A stretch of 64,000 nucleotides of DNA from DUPU01 sp050952465 (GCA_050952465.1 JBMNKZ010000005.1:372001-436000); one strand, 5' to 3'; shown: positions 8,392 to 17,633, numbered from the stretch's first letter. Made by a program: numbers and translations. Notes: generated by a model from the sequence alone, not told the origin.

Positions 8392-8874
8392 ATGAGGAAT
8401 AAGGTCCTGAAACTTCTGGAATGTAATGGGAGGATGTCTTTTGAACAAATGGCAGTAATGCTGAACAGTACCGTGGAGGAAATTGAGAATCTGGTAAAAG
8501 AACTGGAAGAAGAAAAGATTATCTTAAAATATTCAGCTGTAATCAATTGGGAAAAGGCAGGAGTGGAAGACGCCGTAGCAATTATTGATGTCAAGGTTTC
8601 CCCCCAGAGGGAAGTGGGGTTTGATACGGTAGCCCGAAGAATCTATCGTTTTCCGGAAGTACGCTCGGTATCATTAATATCGGGAGAATATGATCTCTCT
8701 GTTTCTATTGAGGGGAAGAGCATGAAGGATGTAGCTATGTTTGTCGCCCAAAAGCTAGCCACCATTGAACACGTTTTAAGTACCCGCACCCACTTTATCT
8801 TAAAACGATATAAAATGGCCGGGGTAGCTTTTGAAGAAGAGGAAAAAGATCGAAGAGAGGTGGTCACTCCATGA
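8392..8874 (+). CDS. Lrp/AsnC-family transcriptional regulator (AlaR/YugG-like)
   Basis: A 160-residue regulator with an N-terminal winged helix-turn-helix (residues about 1-55, VLKLLECNGRMSFEQMAVMLN) and a C-terminal RAM/AsnC ligand domain (GFDTVARRIYRFPEVRSVSLISGEYDLSVSIEG). The frame extends further upstream, but that part lies inside the T-box terminator. The ATG at 8392 has TGGAGGT at the right spacing. It overlaps the downstream aminotransferase by ATGA, an arrangement like the B. subtilis yugG-yugH (alaR-alaT) pair, in which the regulator controls the aminotransferase. Translation depends on T-box read-through. The effector is unknown. Confidence 0.85.
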   Translation: MRNKVLKLLECNGRMSFEQMAVMLNSTVEEIENLVKELEEEKIILKYSAVINWEKAGVEDAVAIIDVKVSPQREVGFDTVARRIYRFPEVRSVSLISGEYDLSVSIEGKSMKDVAMFVAQKLATIEHVLSTRTHFILKRYKMAGVAFEEEEKDRREVVTP

Positions 8875-10061
8875 CCTTTAACCCGGAAAGCTTTATTGCC
8901 CCTTTAGTTAGGGATTTACCACCCTCGGGTATCAGAAAATTTTTTGATTTATGTGCGGAAATGAAAAATGTAATTTCCTTGGGGGTAGGGGAACCGGATT
9001 TTGTTTCTCCCTGGCATGTTCGGGAAGCCTGTGTTTATTCTCTGGAAAAAGGCTATACCATGTATACTTCTAATTATGGCCTACCGGAACTAAGATATGA
9101 GATTGCCAGGTACTTAGATAACAGGTTTGGTGTTTCTTATAGTGACAAAAAAGAAATTATTGTAACTGTGGGAGCCAGCGAAGCTGTGGATATGGCTCTA
9201 AGGGCCATTTGCGCGCCGGGGGATGAGGTAATCATTCCTGAGCCTTGCTATGTCTCATATAAGCCATGTGTCACTTTGACCGGTGCTCTGCCGGTAGTAT
9301 TGCCCACTTCTGTTGAAAATGAATTTAAAGTAACGCCGGAAATGTTAGAAGCATATATTACCCCAAAGACAAAGGCAGTTGTTTTAAGTTATCCTAATAA
9401 CCCCACCGGTGCGGTATTGACTCGGGAAGAATTGGCCGCTCTATGCCAGGTGATTATTAAACATAATTTAGTAGTCTTATCCGATGAAATTTATGCGGAG
9501 TTAACCTATGAAGGAGTTCATACTTGTATTGCTGCTTTACCTGGGATGAAAAACCGGACGATTTTAATCAACGGGATGTCCAAAGCTTTTGCCATGACCG
9601 GATGGCGTATTGGTTATGTGGCTGCCCATGAAGAATTCATTAAGAACATGGTAAAAATTCATCAGTTTACCTTGCTCTGTGCTCCTATTATGGGGCAAAA
9701 GGCAGCTATCGAAGCTTTTCAATCTTGTCATGATGAAGTTTCTCGAATGGTGGAGGAATATGACCATCGAAGGAGAATTGTATTTAAAAGAATGAAGGAA
9801 ATGGGACTGGAAGTGTTTAAACCTCAGGGAGCGTTTTATATTTTTCCCTCAATTAAAAATACTGGTTTAAGTTCAGAAGAGTTTGCCAACCGGCTTTTGA
9901 GACAAGAAAATGTGGCCGTGGTCCCCGGCAATGCTTTTGCCGATTGTGGGGAAGGATTTATCAGGTGTTCCTATGCCACATCTATTAAACAATTGATGGA
10001 AGCGATGGACAGAATGGAACGTTTTGTTACTCCGCTTATAAATCCCCCTGTTACTGTGTGA
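8871..10061 (+). CDS. Class I/II PLP-dependent aminotransferase (AlaT/PatA-like)
   Basis: A 396-residue fold-type I aminotransferase. The PLP lysine lies in the NGMSKAFAMTGWRIGY block near residues 232-248, with YPNNPTG near residue 179, the SDEIYAEL aspartate near residue 205 and the terminal FIRCSYATS arginine near residue 365. It resembles B. subtilis YugH/AlaT (alanine aminotransferase) and PatA (N-acetyl-diaminopimelate aminotransferase); these cannot be told apart by eye. The lysine-like T-box specifier would favour a role in the aspartate/lysine family, whereas the gene pairing favours alanine. It overlaps the regulator by four bases, so translation is coupled. Confidence 0.86.
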   Translation: MTFNPESFIAPLVRDLPPSGIRKFFDLCAEMKNVISLGVGEPDFVSPWHVREACVYSLEKGYTMYTSNYGLPELRYEIARYLDNRFGVSYSDKKEIIVTVGASEAVDMALRAICAPGDEVIIPEPCYVSYKPCVTLTGALPVVLPTSVENEFKVTPEMLEAYITPKTKAVVLSYPNNPTGAVLTREELAALCQVIIKHNLVVLSDEIYAELTYEGVHTCIAALPGMKNRTILINGMSKAFAMTGWRIGYVAAHEEFIKNMVKIHQFTLLCAPIMGQKAAIEAFQSCHDEVSRMVEEYDHRRRIVFKRMKEMGLEVFKPQGAFYIFPSIKNTGLSSEEFANRLLRQENVAVVPGNAFADCGEGFIRCSYATSIKQLMEAMDRMERFVTPLINPPVTV

Positions 10062-10064
10062 CGG

Positions 10065-10185
10065 CCTCCTCCAAAAGGGGATAACTCCTCCTGTCAATAC
10101 GTGACATCCCCCCTCAAAAAGGGGGATAATAAATTAATAACTTCTCTCCCTGAGGGAGGTGTCAGCATAGCTGACGGAGGGAGTC
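10065..10185. repeat. Bipartite palindromic intergenic repeat, copy 2
   Basis: The first part (10065-10127) has CTCCTCC/GGGGGA arms around CAATACGTGACATCCCCCC. The second part (10144-10184) reads CTCTCCCTGAGGGAGG, then TGTCAGC-ATA-GCTGACG and GAGGGAG. After it, GAGGGAGTCAATAA (10177-10190) is repeated exactly at 10233-10246. The block separates the aminotransferase from the beta-CASP nuclease gene. Confidence 0.75.
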
Positions 10186-10256
10186 AATAAGGGTCAACGA
10201 GGAGTAAAGAAGGGAGTAATTAAGGGACTATTGAGGGAGTCAATAATTAATCGGGG

Positions 10257-11816
10257 GTGGAGAAAATTAAAATCACTTTTCATGGGGCAGCCAGAGTCGT
10301 TACAGGTTCCTGTTATTTAGTAGAACACGAAAACGTAAGATTTTTAGTTGACTGTGGCTTGTTTCAAGGGAATAAAAAATTAAAAGAGCGAAATTACGGC
10401 GATTTTCCTTTTCATCCAGGGAGTATTGATTTTGTACTTTTAACCCATGCCCATATTGATCACAGTGGACTACTCCCTAAGCTCTATAAAATGGGCTTTT
10501 CCGGACCCACCTATGGTACTTCCGGTACGGTGGAATTATGCCAGGTGATGCTGCCAGATAGCGGTCATATTCAAGAAATGGAAGTAGAACGGAAAAACAG
10601 AAAAATTCTTCGTTCGGGGGGTAAGGTGTTAACGCCCATTTATACTGCTCTTGAGGCCGAGCAATGCATCAAATATTTTCAGAAAGTTTGCTATGACCAG
10701 GAGTTTATTCCTGCCCCGGGAATTAAAGTGACCATGAGGGATGCGGGGCATATTTTGGGATCTGCTATATTAGAGATTTCTTACTTGGAACAAGGTAAAA
10801 AAGCTAAATTAGTTTTTACCGGTGATCTTGGCCGCAGTGACCGGCCTATTATAAACGATCCAACCTTAATTAACGAGGCAGATTTTCTGGTGATGGAGTC
10901 CACCTACGGTAACCGGTTCCACGAAGATTTTGGAGATAATAAAATAACCTTGACTAAGGTTATTAATGAAACATTCCAGCGGGGTGGGAATGTCATTATT
11001 CCTGCTTTTGCCGTGGATCGCACCCAAGATTTATTATTTACTCTGCATCGAATGATCCAAGCGGGGAAAATCGATCCTAAATCCATTCATATTGATAGCC
11101 CTTTAGCCATCTCTGCTACAGAGATTTTTTGTCGACATCCTCAGTATTATGATCTGGAAACCAAGGAATTTATGGAAAACCATGGGGAGTGCCCGTTTTC
11201 ATTACCTAATTTGAGCTATTCTCGGACAGCAGATGACTCCCGTGCCTTAAATGAAATAAAAAAGGGTGCTATTATTATTTCTGCCAGCGGCATGGCAGAT
11301 GCGGGGCGTATTAAGCATCACCTTAAGCATAATCTCTGGCGTCCGGAATGCAGCGTAGTATTTGTGGGTTATCAGGCCGCCGGTACTTTAGGCCGACGTA
11401 TTGTGGACGGAGAGAAAAAAGTTCGGATTCATGGAGAGGAAATTGCGGTCAATGCCCAGATTGTCATGCTGGAGGGGTATTCCGCTCATGCCGACCAAAA
11501 TGAAATCATGGCATGGCTAGCTGACTTTCATAAAATACCGGAGAAGATTTTTGTGACTCATGGTGAGGAAGAGGCCTCATTAAATCTGGCCGGACTGATT
11601 CAAGCACGTTTTCATAGGGAGACAATAGTGCCCTATATGGGCGAATCCTATGATCTAATGACATTTAAAGCCGAAGTACCTGCCGCACCGGAACCCCAAG
11701 AAACTGCCGGAGAGTTATATGATGAAATTAGTCGCTATCTCCAGGGATTACTGAAAGGCCATTCTGTGGAAAGACTTAAAAAGGTCAGGGAGTTTCTTAA
11801 GAAAATGAGTGCTTAA
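10257..11816 (+). CDS. MBL-fold beta-CASP RNA exonuclease-like protein
   Basis: A 519-residue metallo-beta-lactamase fold protein. The zinc motif HAHIDHSG is at residues 64-71, with DAGHILGSA near residue 162, FTGDLGR near residue 190, and a beta-CASP domain from about residue 215 to 390 (STYGNRFHED, FAVDRTQDLL, ISASGMADAGR). C-terminal motifs are GYSAHADQNEI and VTHGEEEAS. The family includes CPSF73-like RNA nucleases, so a role in RNA processing is likely. The start is a GTG, preceded only by a weak G-rich site next to a repeat array, so expression may be low. It stands alone and ends at a hairpin shared with the convergent gene. Confidence 0.85.
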   Translation: MEKIKITFHGAARVVTGSCYLVEHENVRFLVDCGLFQGNKKLKERNYGDFPFHPGSIDFVLLTHAHIDHSGLLPKLYKMGFSGPTYGTSGTVELCQVMLPDSGHIQEMEVERKNRKILRSGGKVLTPIYTALEAEQCIKYFQKVCYDQEFIPAPGIKVTMRDAGHILGSAILEISYLEQGKKAKLVFTGDLGRSDRPIINDPTLINEADFLVMESTYGNRFHEDFGDNKITLTKVINETFQRGGNVIIPAFAVDRTQDLLFTLHRMIQAGKIDPKSIHIDSPLAISATEIFCRHPQYYDLETKEFMENHGECPFSLPNLSYSRTADDSRALNEIKKGAIIISASGMADAGRIKHHLKHNLWRPECSVVFVGYQAAGTLGRRIVDGEKKVRIHGEEIAVNAQIVMLEGYSAHADQNEIMAWLADFHKIPEKIFVTHGEEEASLNLAGLIQARFHRETIVPYMGESYDLMTFKAEVPAAPEPQETAGELYDEISRYLQGLLKGHSVERLKKVREFLKKMSA

Positions 11817-11892
11817 CGGATGCTTAGAGATGATTCGAAGCCTTATAAAGTCAGGTCATTTGCATTATAATGATGACTAAATTATATTAATT

Positions 11893-11931
11893 AAAAGGAG
11901 CCTTTCATATTTATATGGAAGGCTCTTTATT
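11893..11931. terminator. Bidirectional terminator between convergent genes
   Basis: AAAGGAGCCTTTCATAT pairs with ATATGGAAGGCTCTTT, with A/T runs on both sides. The hairpin includes the stop codon of the - strand gene, so its last codons lie within the stem. Confidence 0.8.
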
Positions 11932-12780
11932 GTTTGATGCTGCCGCTTCGGGCAGAATCAGGCGTACTCCATGTACATCCACGGAAATGACGTTTAACGA
12001 GGTAATTTCTTCTACTTTTTCCTGAATGATTTTTTGTGCCTGGGCCATTACCTGGGGGAGATAATGCCCGTAAACCAAAGAAACATCCACATGTAATAGA
12101 ATTCCATGGTCTTTGTTTTCTATTTCGGATTTAATCACCCGATCCAGACCGGGGACATCTAAACAAAAATGCTTAATGATTTCAATAATTACATGATTCG
12201 AAATATAAAATCGGCCCATGGAACTAAAAGTAGGACGTACCTCTGTCTGGTCTACCCATAAATCCTTGGTAGCCATGGGGTAATTACCGGTATTTTTCCT
12301 TTGAAAAAGGGATTTGATGGGGTTGAAGAAGTTACCGGAAAACCTCTGTTTTACTTCTACCGTGGGAGCGGGTACCACATGTGACCCGGCATGTTCCCGG
12401 ACGTATTTCGCCTTATTAATGATTTCCGGGGTCACCACATCCTCAATATTTATTATTACCTCGGGTTTGGGGAGATTTAATCTTTCAGCGATTTTTTCCA
12501 CCATGCCTAGGGAGGTGCCTAAAATTAAAATGCGGTGGGGACGAAACTCCAGAATTTTATTTCTTACTTCTTCAGCATGGCTATCTTCTGAAAAAAGCGC
12601 AGTTTTGATAGCCCCAATTCTAGTTGGAGACCTTTTTGCAGAAACTCCGGCTAAAATTCTGCTCCCTTGAATTAAAAGTCCGTCATCGATAATCATATCA
12701 ATATGATATTCTTCAGCCACAAAGACAGCGTGATGGCTTTTCCCGGTCCCGCTTTGACCGACAAATGCATATGTATACAT
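11911..12780 (-). CDS. P-loop NTPase with C-terminal Asp23/Gls24-like domain
   Basis: A 289-residue protein of unknown function. The Walker A motif GQSGTGKS occupies residues 8-15, and RILILGTS near residue 86 is a candidate Walker B strand. From about residue 190 to 280 there is an Asp23-like domain (GRFYISNHVIIEIIKHFCLDVPG, then VIKSEIENKDHGILLHVDVSLVYG). Asp23/Gls24 proteins are associated with the envelope and alkaline stress. The combination suggests a nucleotide-gated envelope or regulatory factor, but the role is not known. It is monocistronic, divergent from trkA and convergent with the beta-CASP gene. Confidence 0.72.
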   Translation of the reverse strand: MYTYAFVGQSGTGKSHHAVFVAEEYHIDMIIDDGLLIQGSRILAGVSAKRSPTRIGAIKTALFSEDSHAEEVRNKILEFRPHRILILGTSLGMVEKIAERLNLPKPEVIINIEDVVTPEIINKAKYVREHAGSHVVPAPTVEVKQRFSGNFFNPIKSLFQRKNTGNYPMATKDLWVDQTEVRPTFSSMGRFYISNHVIIEIIKHFCLDVPGLDRVIKSEIENKDHGILLHVDVSLVYGHYLPQVMAQAQKIIQEKVEEITSLNVISVDVHGVRLILPEAAASNNKEPSI

Positions 12781-12995
12781 GGGTAACCCCCTTGTTGCAA
12801 ATGTATTAAACTTAAACCAGTAAATTTATTTTTTTATTGAAAAAACATAGCATAATTTTTTTCTATATTATAACATAGTAAACGACAGGAATAAATTTTT
12901 CCATATGGACTATCTTACAGCACAAAGGTAGAAAGTTTTTCGATCAAATGCCTCATTATAGTTATCAATGATTGATTTTGCAGGAGGAAACCAAA

Positions 12996-14330
12996 TTGAA
13001 GGCCATTCTTATTGGAGCAGGAAAAGTAGGCTTTAGCATTGCCCAGATGTTGTCTTATGAGGGACATGATGTAGTCGTGATCGATCTAAGTACCGAACGG
13101 CTAAACACTATTGCAGAGCATTTAGATGTCCAGACCGTCAGCGGAAACGGAGCAAGCGTCTCAGTACTTATGGAAGCAGGAGTGGCCGAGGCGGATTTGT
13201 TGGCTGCAGTGACAGAATTGGATGAATTAAATATTGTTTCTTGTATTGTGGCCCGTTCCTTAGGAGTAAAAAGAACCATTGCCCGGGTAAGAAATCCGGA
13301 ATATGTGGATTTAGACCGAAATACCCAAAAACAAGCTTTAGGTATAGATTTAATTATTAATCCGGAGCGGGTTACCGCTCTGGAAATTGCGAAACTTGCC
13401 ACCAATGCGGAAGCCAACACAGTGGAATTCTTTGCCGATGGAAAAATCCAAATGTTGGAGTTAGAGGTTACAGCGCATACTCCTGTACCAAATCAGAAAT
13501 TAAAAGACTTAAAATCCCCGCACCCCTTTTTAGTAGTGGCAATTCTTAGGCAGGGTAAGGTGATTATTCCCCAAGGTAAAGATAGCATCAAATTAGGTGA
13601 TATGGTCTTTGTACTTTCCCAAACCAAAGATATGAAAGAAGTAGAAAAATTTTTTGGTCAACACCGTACTAAGGTGGAAAATGTGGTAATTCTAGGAGGA
13701 GGCCGGATTGGATATTATTTGGCACAACAATTAGAATTAAGACATATCAACGTAAAAATTATAGAAAGGAATATAACCCGGTGTCAGTTTCTCGCTAACA
13801 ATTTAAACCGCACCTTGGTGATTCAAGGGGACGGTGCTGATTTGCAGCTTTTGGAAGATGAAAACGTCGGAGCCTCCGATCTATTTGTTTCTTTAACCGG
13901 AGATGATAAGCTTAATATGCTGGTTTCACTTTTGGCCAAACATTTAGGAACAAAGAAGGCTATTGCTCAAATTCGCCGCTCAGATTATAATCCTTTAATG
14001 GAAAAGGTGGGTATTGACAAAGTGGTCAGTCCCAGGAAACTTACGACTGGAGCAATCTTAGGATTTGTGAGAAAGGGTAAGGTCGTATCTGTCACTTTGC
14101 TGGATGATGCGGGCGCGGAAATTACCGAATTAATTGTTCCGGAAACCTATCGCTATAGCGGTATGACATTAAAGGATCTAAATTTTCCGGCAGGGGCGAT
14201 TATTGGCGCAGTAGTTAGGGAAAATAAAGTGATTGTTCCTCGGGGGCATGATATAATACTACCAGGGGATAGGGTGATTGTATTTACTTTACCCAATTCA
14301 ACCCAAAAAGTGGAGAATTTCTTTGCATAA
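12996..14330 (+). CDS. trkA: Trk potassium system regulatory subunit TrkA
   Basis: A 444-residue protein made of two tandem RCK units, each an NAD-binding TrkA-N domain followed by a TrkA-C domain. The first Rossmann motif is GAGKVGFSIA at residues 6-15 and the second is GGGRIGYYLA near residue 230. TrkA binds NAD(H)/ATP on the cytoplasmic side and gates the TrkH channel. An in-frame TTG at 12972 would add eight residues. The TTG at 12996 is preferred because AGGAGG lies 6 bases before it and the protein then begins MKAILIGAGKVG. The trkH gene follows 17 bases later. Confidence 0.92.
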   Translation: MKAILIGAGKVGFSIAQMLSYEGHDVVVIDLSTERLNTIAEHLDVQTVSGNGASVSVLMEAGVAEADLLAAVTELDELNIVSCIVARSLGVKRTIARVRNPEYVDLDRNTQKQALGIDLIINPERVTALEIAKLATNAEANTVEFFADGKIQMLELEVTAHTPVPNQKLKDLKSPHPFLVVAILRQGKVIIPQGKDSIKLGDMVFVLSQTKDMKEVEKFFGQHRTKVENVVILGGGRIGYYLAQQLELRHINVKIIERNITRCQFLANNLNRTLVIQGDGADLQLLEDENVGASDLFVSLTGDDKLNMLVSLLAKHLGTKKAIAQIRRSDYNPLMEKVGIDKVVSPRKLTTGAILGFVRKGKVVSVTLLDDAGAEITELIVPETYRYSGMTLKDLNFPAGAIIGAVVRENKVIVPRGHDIILPGDRVIVFTLPNSTQKVENFFA

Positions 14331-14347
14331 CTGAGGAGGATCATGTC

Positions 14348-15796
14348 GTGCGCCTCACCCTTATTTTTAACAGCATGGGAAAGCTATTATTAATTATTGG
14401 GGGATGTATGTTTTTTCCCTTATTGTGGTCATTATATTATCAGGAGTCGGATGCTTTACCCATTTTCTTGGCGATGTTAATTACACTTTTTGTAGGGGGT
14501 ATACTACATATTTTTCTTAAGTCCAAGGAAACTGTCAGGCAAAGGGAAGGCTTTGCCATTGTAACATTAGGGTGGATCTTCGCTTCATTATTTGGCGCGC
14601 TTCCTTATCTTTTTTCCGGAACTTTTACCTCTTTTACTGATGCCTTTTTTGAGACCATTTCCGGATTTACAACCACCGGAGCTAGTGCCCTTCCCAACAT
14701 TGAAGTTTTATCCCATGGGATCATGTTTTGGCGCTGTATGACTCACTGGCTTGGCGGTATGGGGATTGTGGTGCTGTTTGTAGCACTGCTCTCTCAAATC
14801 GGGGGCGGGGGACTTCAAATGTTTAAAGCGGAAGTTCCCGGCGGTAGGCTGACAGAAAAAATAAAACCCCGCGTGCAAGAGTCAGCTAAAATTCTTTGGA
14901 CAACCTATGTCACTTTATCTTTGGTGCTGGTGATGCTTCTATTATGTGGGGGCATGAATTTTTTTGATGCTTTATGCCATGCCTTCGGGGCTGTGGCTAC
15001 CGGGGGGTTTTCCACCAAAAGCCTGAATATTGGCTATTATGACAGTGCCTATATCCAATGGGTATTAATCATTTTTATGTTTGGGGCTGGCACCAACCTG
15101 GCTATGTATTATCTAGCCCTCACTAAAAAAACCAATAGTTTTTGGCAAAGTGAGGAGTTTAGATTATATTTTTTAATTGTTCTGGGGAGCACTTTATTAA
15201 TTTTTATTAATTTAATGTTAAAAGAGCCGGCAGGAATTGAAGAAACAATGCGGGCGGCGGCTTTTCAAGTAGTATCAATGACCACTACCACTGGTTTTGC
15301 GACGGTGGACTATAACCAATGGCCGGCTTTTTCCAAAATAATTTTACTTCTATTAATGTTTGTGGGGGGCTGTTCCGGATCTACCGGAGGATCTATTAAA
15401 GTAGGCCGTATTTTGATACTTTTAAAACATACGGGAATAGAAATCTTTAGGATGATCCATCCTCGTAGTGTTAAGTATTTGAAAATTGACAATAAAACCA
15501 TCCCCGATTCTTTAGTTATTAACGTAATGCAATTTTTCTTTTTATACATGCTGTTTTTTTTTCTAGGGACAGCAATAATGGCAGCATTAGGCCTAGATAT
15601 TATTGAAGCCATGTCATCTGTCAGTGCTACCTTATGCAATGTGGGATTCGGTTTGGAGGAAGTAGGTCCCGCCGGTAACTTTGCTTTTATCCCCCCGGCA
15701 GGCAAATGGGTGCTAAGTTTTCTGATGTTATTAGGACGCTTGGAAATTTACACTGTCTTGGCTTTATTATTACCAGAGATGTGGAAAAAAGCTTAA
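14348..15796 (+). CDS. trkH: Trk/Ktr potassium channel subunit TrkH
   Basis: A 482-residue polytopic membrane protein of the TrkH family. It has about ten membrane segments and repeated P-loop selectivity regions: TISGFTTTGAS near residue 108, AVATGGFST near residue 218, MTTTTGFATVD near residue 312 and a final ATLCNVGFGLE near residue 430. It forms the K+ pore, with TrkA as the gating ring. The start is GTG preceded by GAGGAGG. It forms a two-gene operon with trkA. Confidence 0.93.
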   Translation: MRLTLIFNSMGKLLLIIGGCMFFPLLWSLYYQESDALPIFLAMLITLFVGGILHIFLKSKETVRQREGFAIVTLGWIFASLFGALPYLFSGTFTSFTDAFFETISGFTTTGASALPNIEVLSHGIMFWRCMTHWLGGMGIVVLFVALLSQIGGGGLQMFKAEVPGGRLTEKIKPRVQESAKILWTTYVTLSLVLVMLLLCGGMNFFDALCHAFGAVATGGFSTKSLNIGYYDSAYIQWVLIIFMFGAGTNLAMYYLALTKKTNSFWQSEEFRLYFLIVLGSTLLIFINLMLKEPAGIEETMRAAAFQVVSMTTTTGFATVDYNQWPAFSKIILLLLMFVGGCSGSTGGSIKVGRILILLKHTGIEIFRMIHPRSVKYLKIDNKTIPDSLVINVMQFFFLYMLFFFLGTAIMAALGLDIIEAMSSVSATLCNVGFGLEEVGPAGNFAFIPPAGKWVLSFLMLLGRLEIYTVLALLLPEMWKKA

Positions 15797-15829
15797 GCTT
15801 TAATAGGAAGATAGCGTGAGGTGGGAAGA

Positions 15830-16558
15830 TTGATAAACAATAAATGGGAGAAGAGATTTTTTTTTAGCACCGGTTTGGATGGTACTTTTGTGCCTAATCT
15901 TTTGTTGAAGAATTTCCGCCAATTGGGTTTGACAGAATCGGAACTAGTCTTTATATTGCAACTTTTAATGATTAGTAAGAATGGCCATCATTCCATTCCG
16001 GAAATATCAAAAATGCTGACGATTGAAGAAATTCAGGTAAAACAGAATTTGGCTGTTTTAATGGAAAAAGGATTCATTGTCATGGAAAATATGCAGGATC
16101 TGGGTCAAAACCTTCCCTACTACTTTTTTGATGGTTTGTATGATAAATTAATCGATGTCTGGGCCTGTGAAATGGCCGGGAAATCAGAAATAGCAGCGGA
16201 GAGGGAGAAAGAACAAGCACTTAACAAGGATTTTGGACAAGTTTTTTCTGTAATCGAAAATGAATTTGGGCGTCCCTTAACAGCCATTGAAAATGATAAA
16301 ATTATTGAATGGTTAGATTCCTTAGGATATCGGGCGGAACTTGTTTTGGAAGCTCTCAAAAGAGCAGTTTTGAGAGGGGTTTATAATTTAAATTATATTG
16401 ACAGGATTCTTTTGGATTGGCAGAAAGCAAATATTCGTACTTTGCATGAAGCTATTAATTATGAAAAACAAAAAATGAGTAAGAGCAAAAAAACCGCCAA
16501 GAAAGGTGTTTTTACAAAGGGCCAAGTAAAAGACCTAGATGATCTTTATGAATTATAA
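15830..16558 (+). CDS. DnaD-domain primosomal protein
   Basis: A replication-initiation protein of about 242 residues. The N terminus carries a winged-helix region (LGLTESELVFILQLLMISK...ISKMLTIEEIQVKQNLAVLMEKGFI), and residues about 120-205 form a DnaB_2/DnaD C-terminal domain (FSVIENEFGRPLTAIENDKIIEWLDSLGY...LRGVYNLNYIDRILLDW). DnaD proteins help assemble the primosome at origins and stalled forks. GAGGTGG precedes the in-frame TTG at 15830; a GTG at 15821 is the alternative start. The helicase-loader-like gene directly downstream fits a DnaD-DnaI pair. The tail is lysine-rich. Confidence 0.85.
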   Translation: MINNKWEKRFFFSTGLDGTFVPNLLLKNFRQLGLTESELVFILQLLMISKNGHHSIPEISKMLTIEEIQVKQNLAVLMEKGFIVMENMQDLGQNLPYYFFDGLYDKLIDVWACEMAGKSEIAAEREKEQALNKDFGQVFSVIENEFGRPLTAIENDKIIEWLDSLGYRAELVLEALKRAVLRGVYNLNYIDRILLDWQKANIRTLHEAINYEKQKMSKSKKTAKKGVFTKGQVKDLDDLYEL

Positions 16559-16624
16559 CGCAACATGAGAAAAATTATCTATTGTAGGAAATCTTTCGAC
16601 TGGTTATAAAGGATTGGGAGAGGT

Positions 16625-17410
16625 ATGGAAAAGATTACACGATATTTAAATCGGAATTTATTTAAAGTCGGATCGGGTAAAGAAGATAAAAAGCAGTATA
16701 TTTGTCTCCTCTGTCAGGATCAGGGGATTATTGTAGATGGGGATGTGGCTTATCAATGTCAATGTGTCAAACAGCGTTCCGTTCTAAAAAAATTTTCTTC
16801 CGCTAACATGACACCTTTTTTAGCCGCTAACACCTTTGATAAATTTGATTTCAGGTTTTACTCCCCTCATTTGCGTTTAGACAAAGATGGTCCTACCTAT
16901 CGGGCGATGGCGGAGAAAGCGGTCGAAGGGGCTAAACTGTTTGTGGCCCGCTACCTAGAGGAAAGGAACGGTCAAGGAGTTATGTTTGCCGGGGCAGTGG
17001 GGAGCGGCAAAACCTTTTTAGCCGGGGCCATTACTAACGCCCTTTTAGAACATGATAGGCAGGTGCTTTTTTTAGTAGTACCGGATTTTCTTGATGACAT
17101 TAGAGCAACTTACCAAAAACAAGGAGAATTCAGCGAAGCAGAATTAATGGATGCCGCCCGGAAAACAGAAGTTTTAATCCTAGATGATTTAGGTGCTCAT
17201 AACTTTACCGAATGGACACAAAATAAAATTTTTTCTTTAATAAATTACCGGATGAACCATGGGCTGCCCTGTGTCATCACCACAAATCTATCTATTAGCC
17301 AAATGAACGAGGTTATTGGCGAGAGAACTGTTTCAAGAATCATTGAAATATGCAAGATTTACCGGCTGCATGTAGAAGAGGATATTCGAGTAGCCATGAG
17401 GAAATGGTAA
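16625..17410 (+). CDS. DnaI/DnaC-like helicase-loader ATPase
   Basis: A 261-residue AAA+ protein. Residues 27-47 hold a likely zinc site (CLLC then CQC), as in DnaI N-terminal domains. The Walker A motif GAVGSGKT is at residues 123-130, Walker B LILDDLGAH near residue 181 and sensor I TTNLS near residue 221. It is expected to load the replicative helicase, working with the DnaD protein encoded 66 bases upstream. The length is somewhat shorter than B. subtilis DnaI. GGGAGAGGT precedes the ATG. Confidence 0.87.
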   Translation: MEKITRYLNRNLFKVGSGKEDKKQYICLLCQDQGIIVDGDVAYQCQCVKQRSVLKKFSSANMTPFLAANTFDKFDFRFYSPHLRLDKDGPTYRAMAEKAVEGAKLFVARYLEERNGQGVMFAGAVGSGKTFLAGAITNALLEHDRQVLFLVVPDFLDDIRATYQKQGEFSEAELMDAARKTEVLILDDLGAHNFTEWTQNKIFSLINYRMNHGLPCVITTNLSISQMNEVIGERTVSRIIEICKIYRLHVEEDIRVAMRKW

Positions 17411-17419
17411 ACTTTTCCC

Positions 17420-17503
17420 GGTCACTTCGTGACATCCCTTAAAGGAGGGGAACAAAAAAACCTCCCTCTTAGAGGGAGGTGGCAGCACAGCCGACGGAGG
17501 GAG
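17420..17503. repeat. Bipartite palindromic intergenic repeat, copy 3
   Basis: The first part contains GGTCACTTCGTGACATCCC and a GGAGGGG arm. The second (17461-17502) reads CCTCCCTCTTAGAGGGAGG, then TGGC-AGCACAGC-CGACGGAGGGAG. It lies 10 bases after the helicase-loader stop and before the - strand tRNA terminator. Confidence 0.75.
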
Positions 17504-17521
17504 TATGGGTAAAAGGGATAA

Positions 17522-17548
17522 ATAAAAAAAGCCCTATGGCTTTTCCCA
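17522..17548 (-). terminator. Terminator of the tRNA-Arg gene
   Basis: Read on the - strand, GGGAAAAGCC-ATA-GGGCTTTTTTT forms a short hairpin followed by T's, 10 bases after the tRNA 3' end. Confidence 0.75.
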
Positions 17549-17557
17549 ATTAACATA

Positions 17558-17633
17558 TGGCGCGCCCGGCAGGATTTGAACCTGCGGCCTCCGGAATCGG
17601 AATCCGTCACTCTATCCACTGAGCTACGGGCGC
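17558..17633 (-). tRNA. tRNA-Arg (CCG anticodon)
   Basis: A 76-base cloverleaf with a GCGCCCG/CGGGCGC acceptor stem, D arm GCTC...GAGT, anticodon loop TTCCGAT (CCG, reading CGG), T arm GCAGG-TTCAAAT-CCTGC and an encoded CCA. Pair 27-43 is an A-G mismatch; the other stems are intact. Confidence 0.95.
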
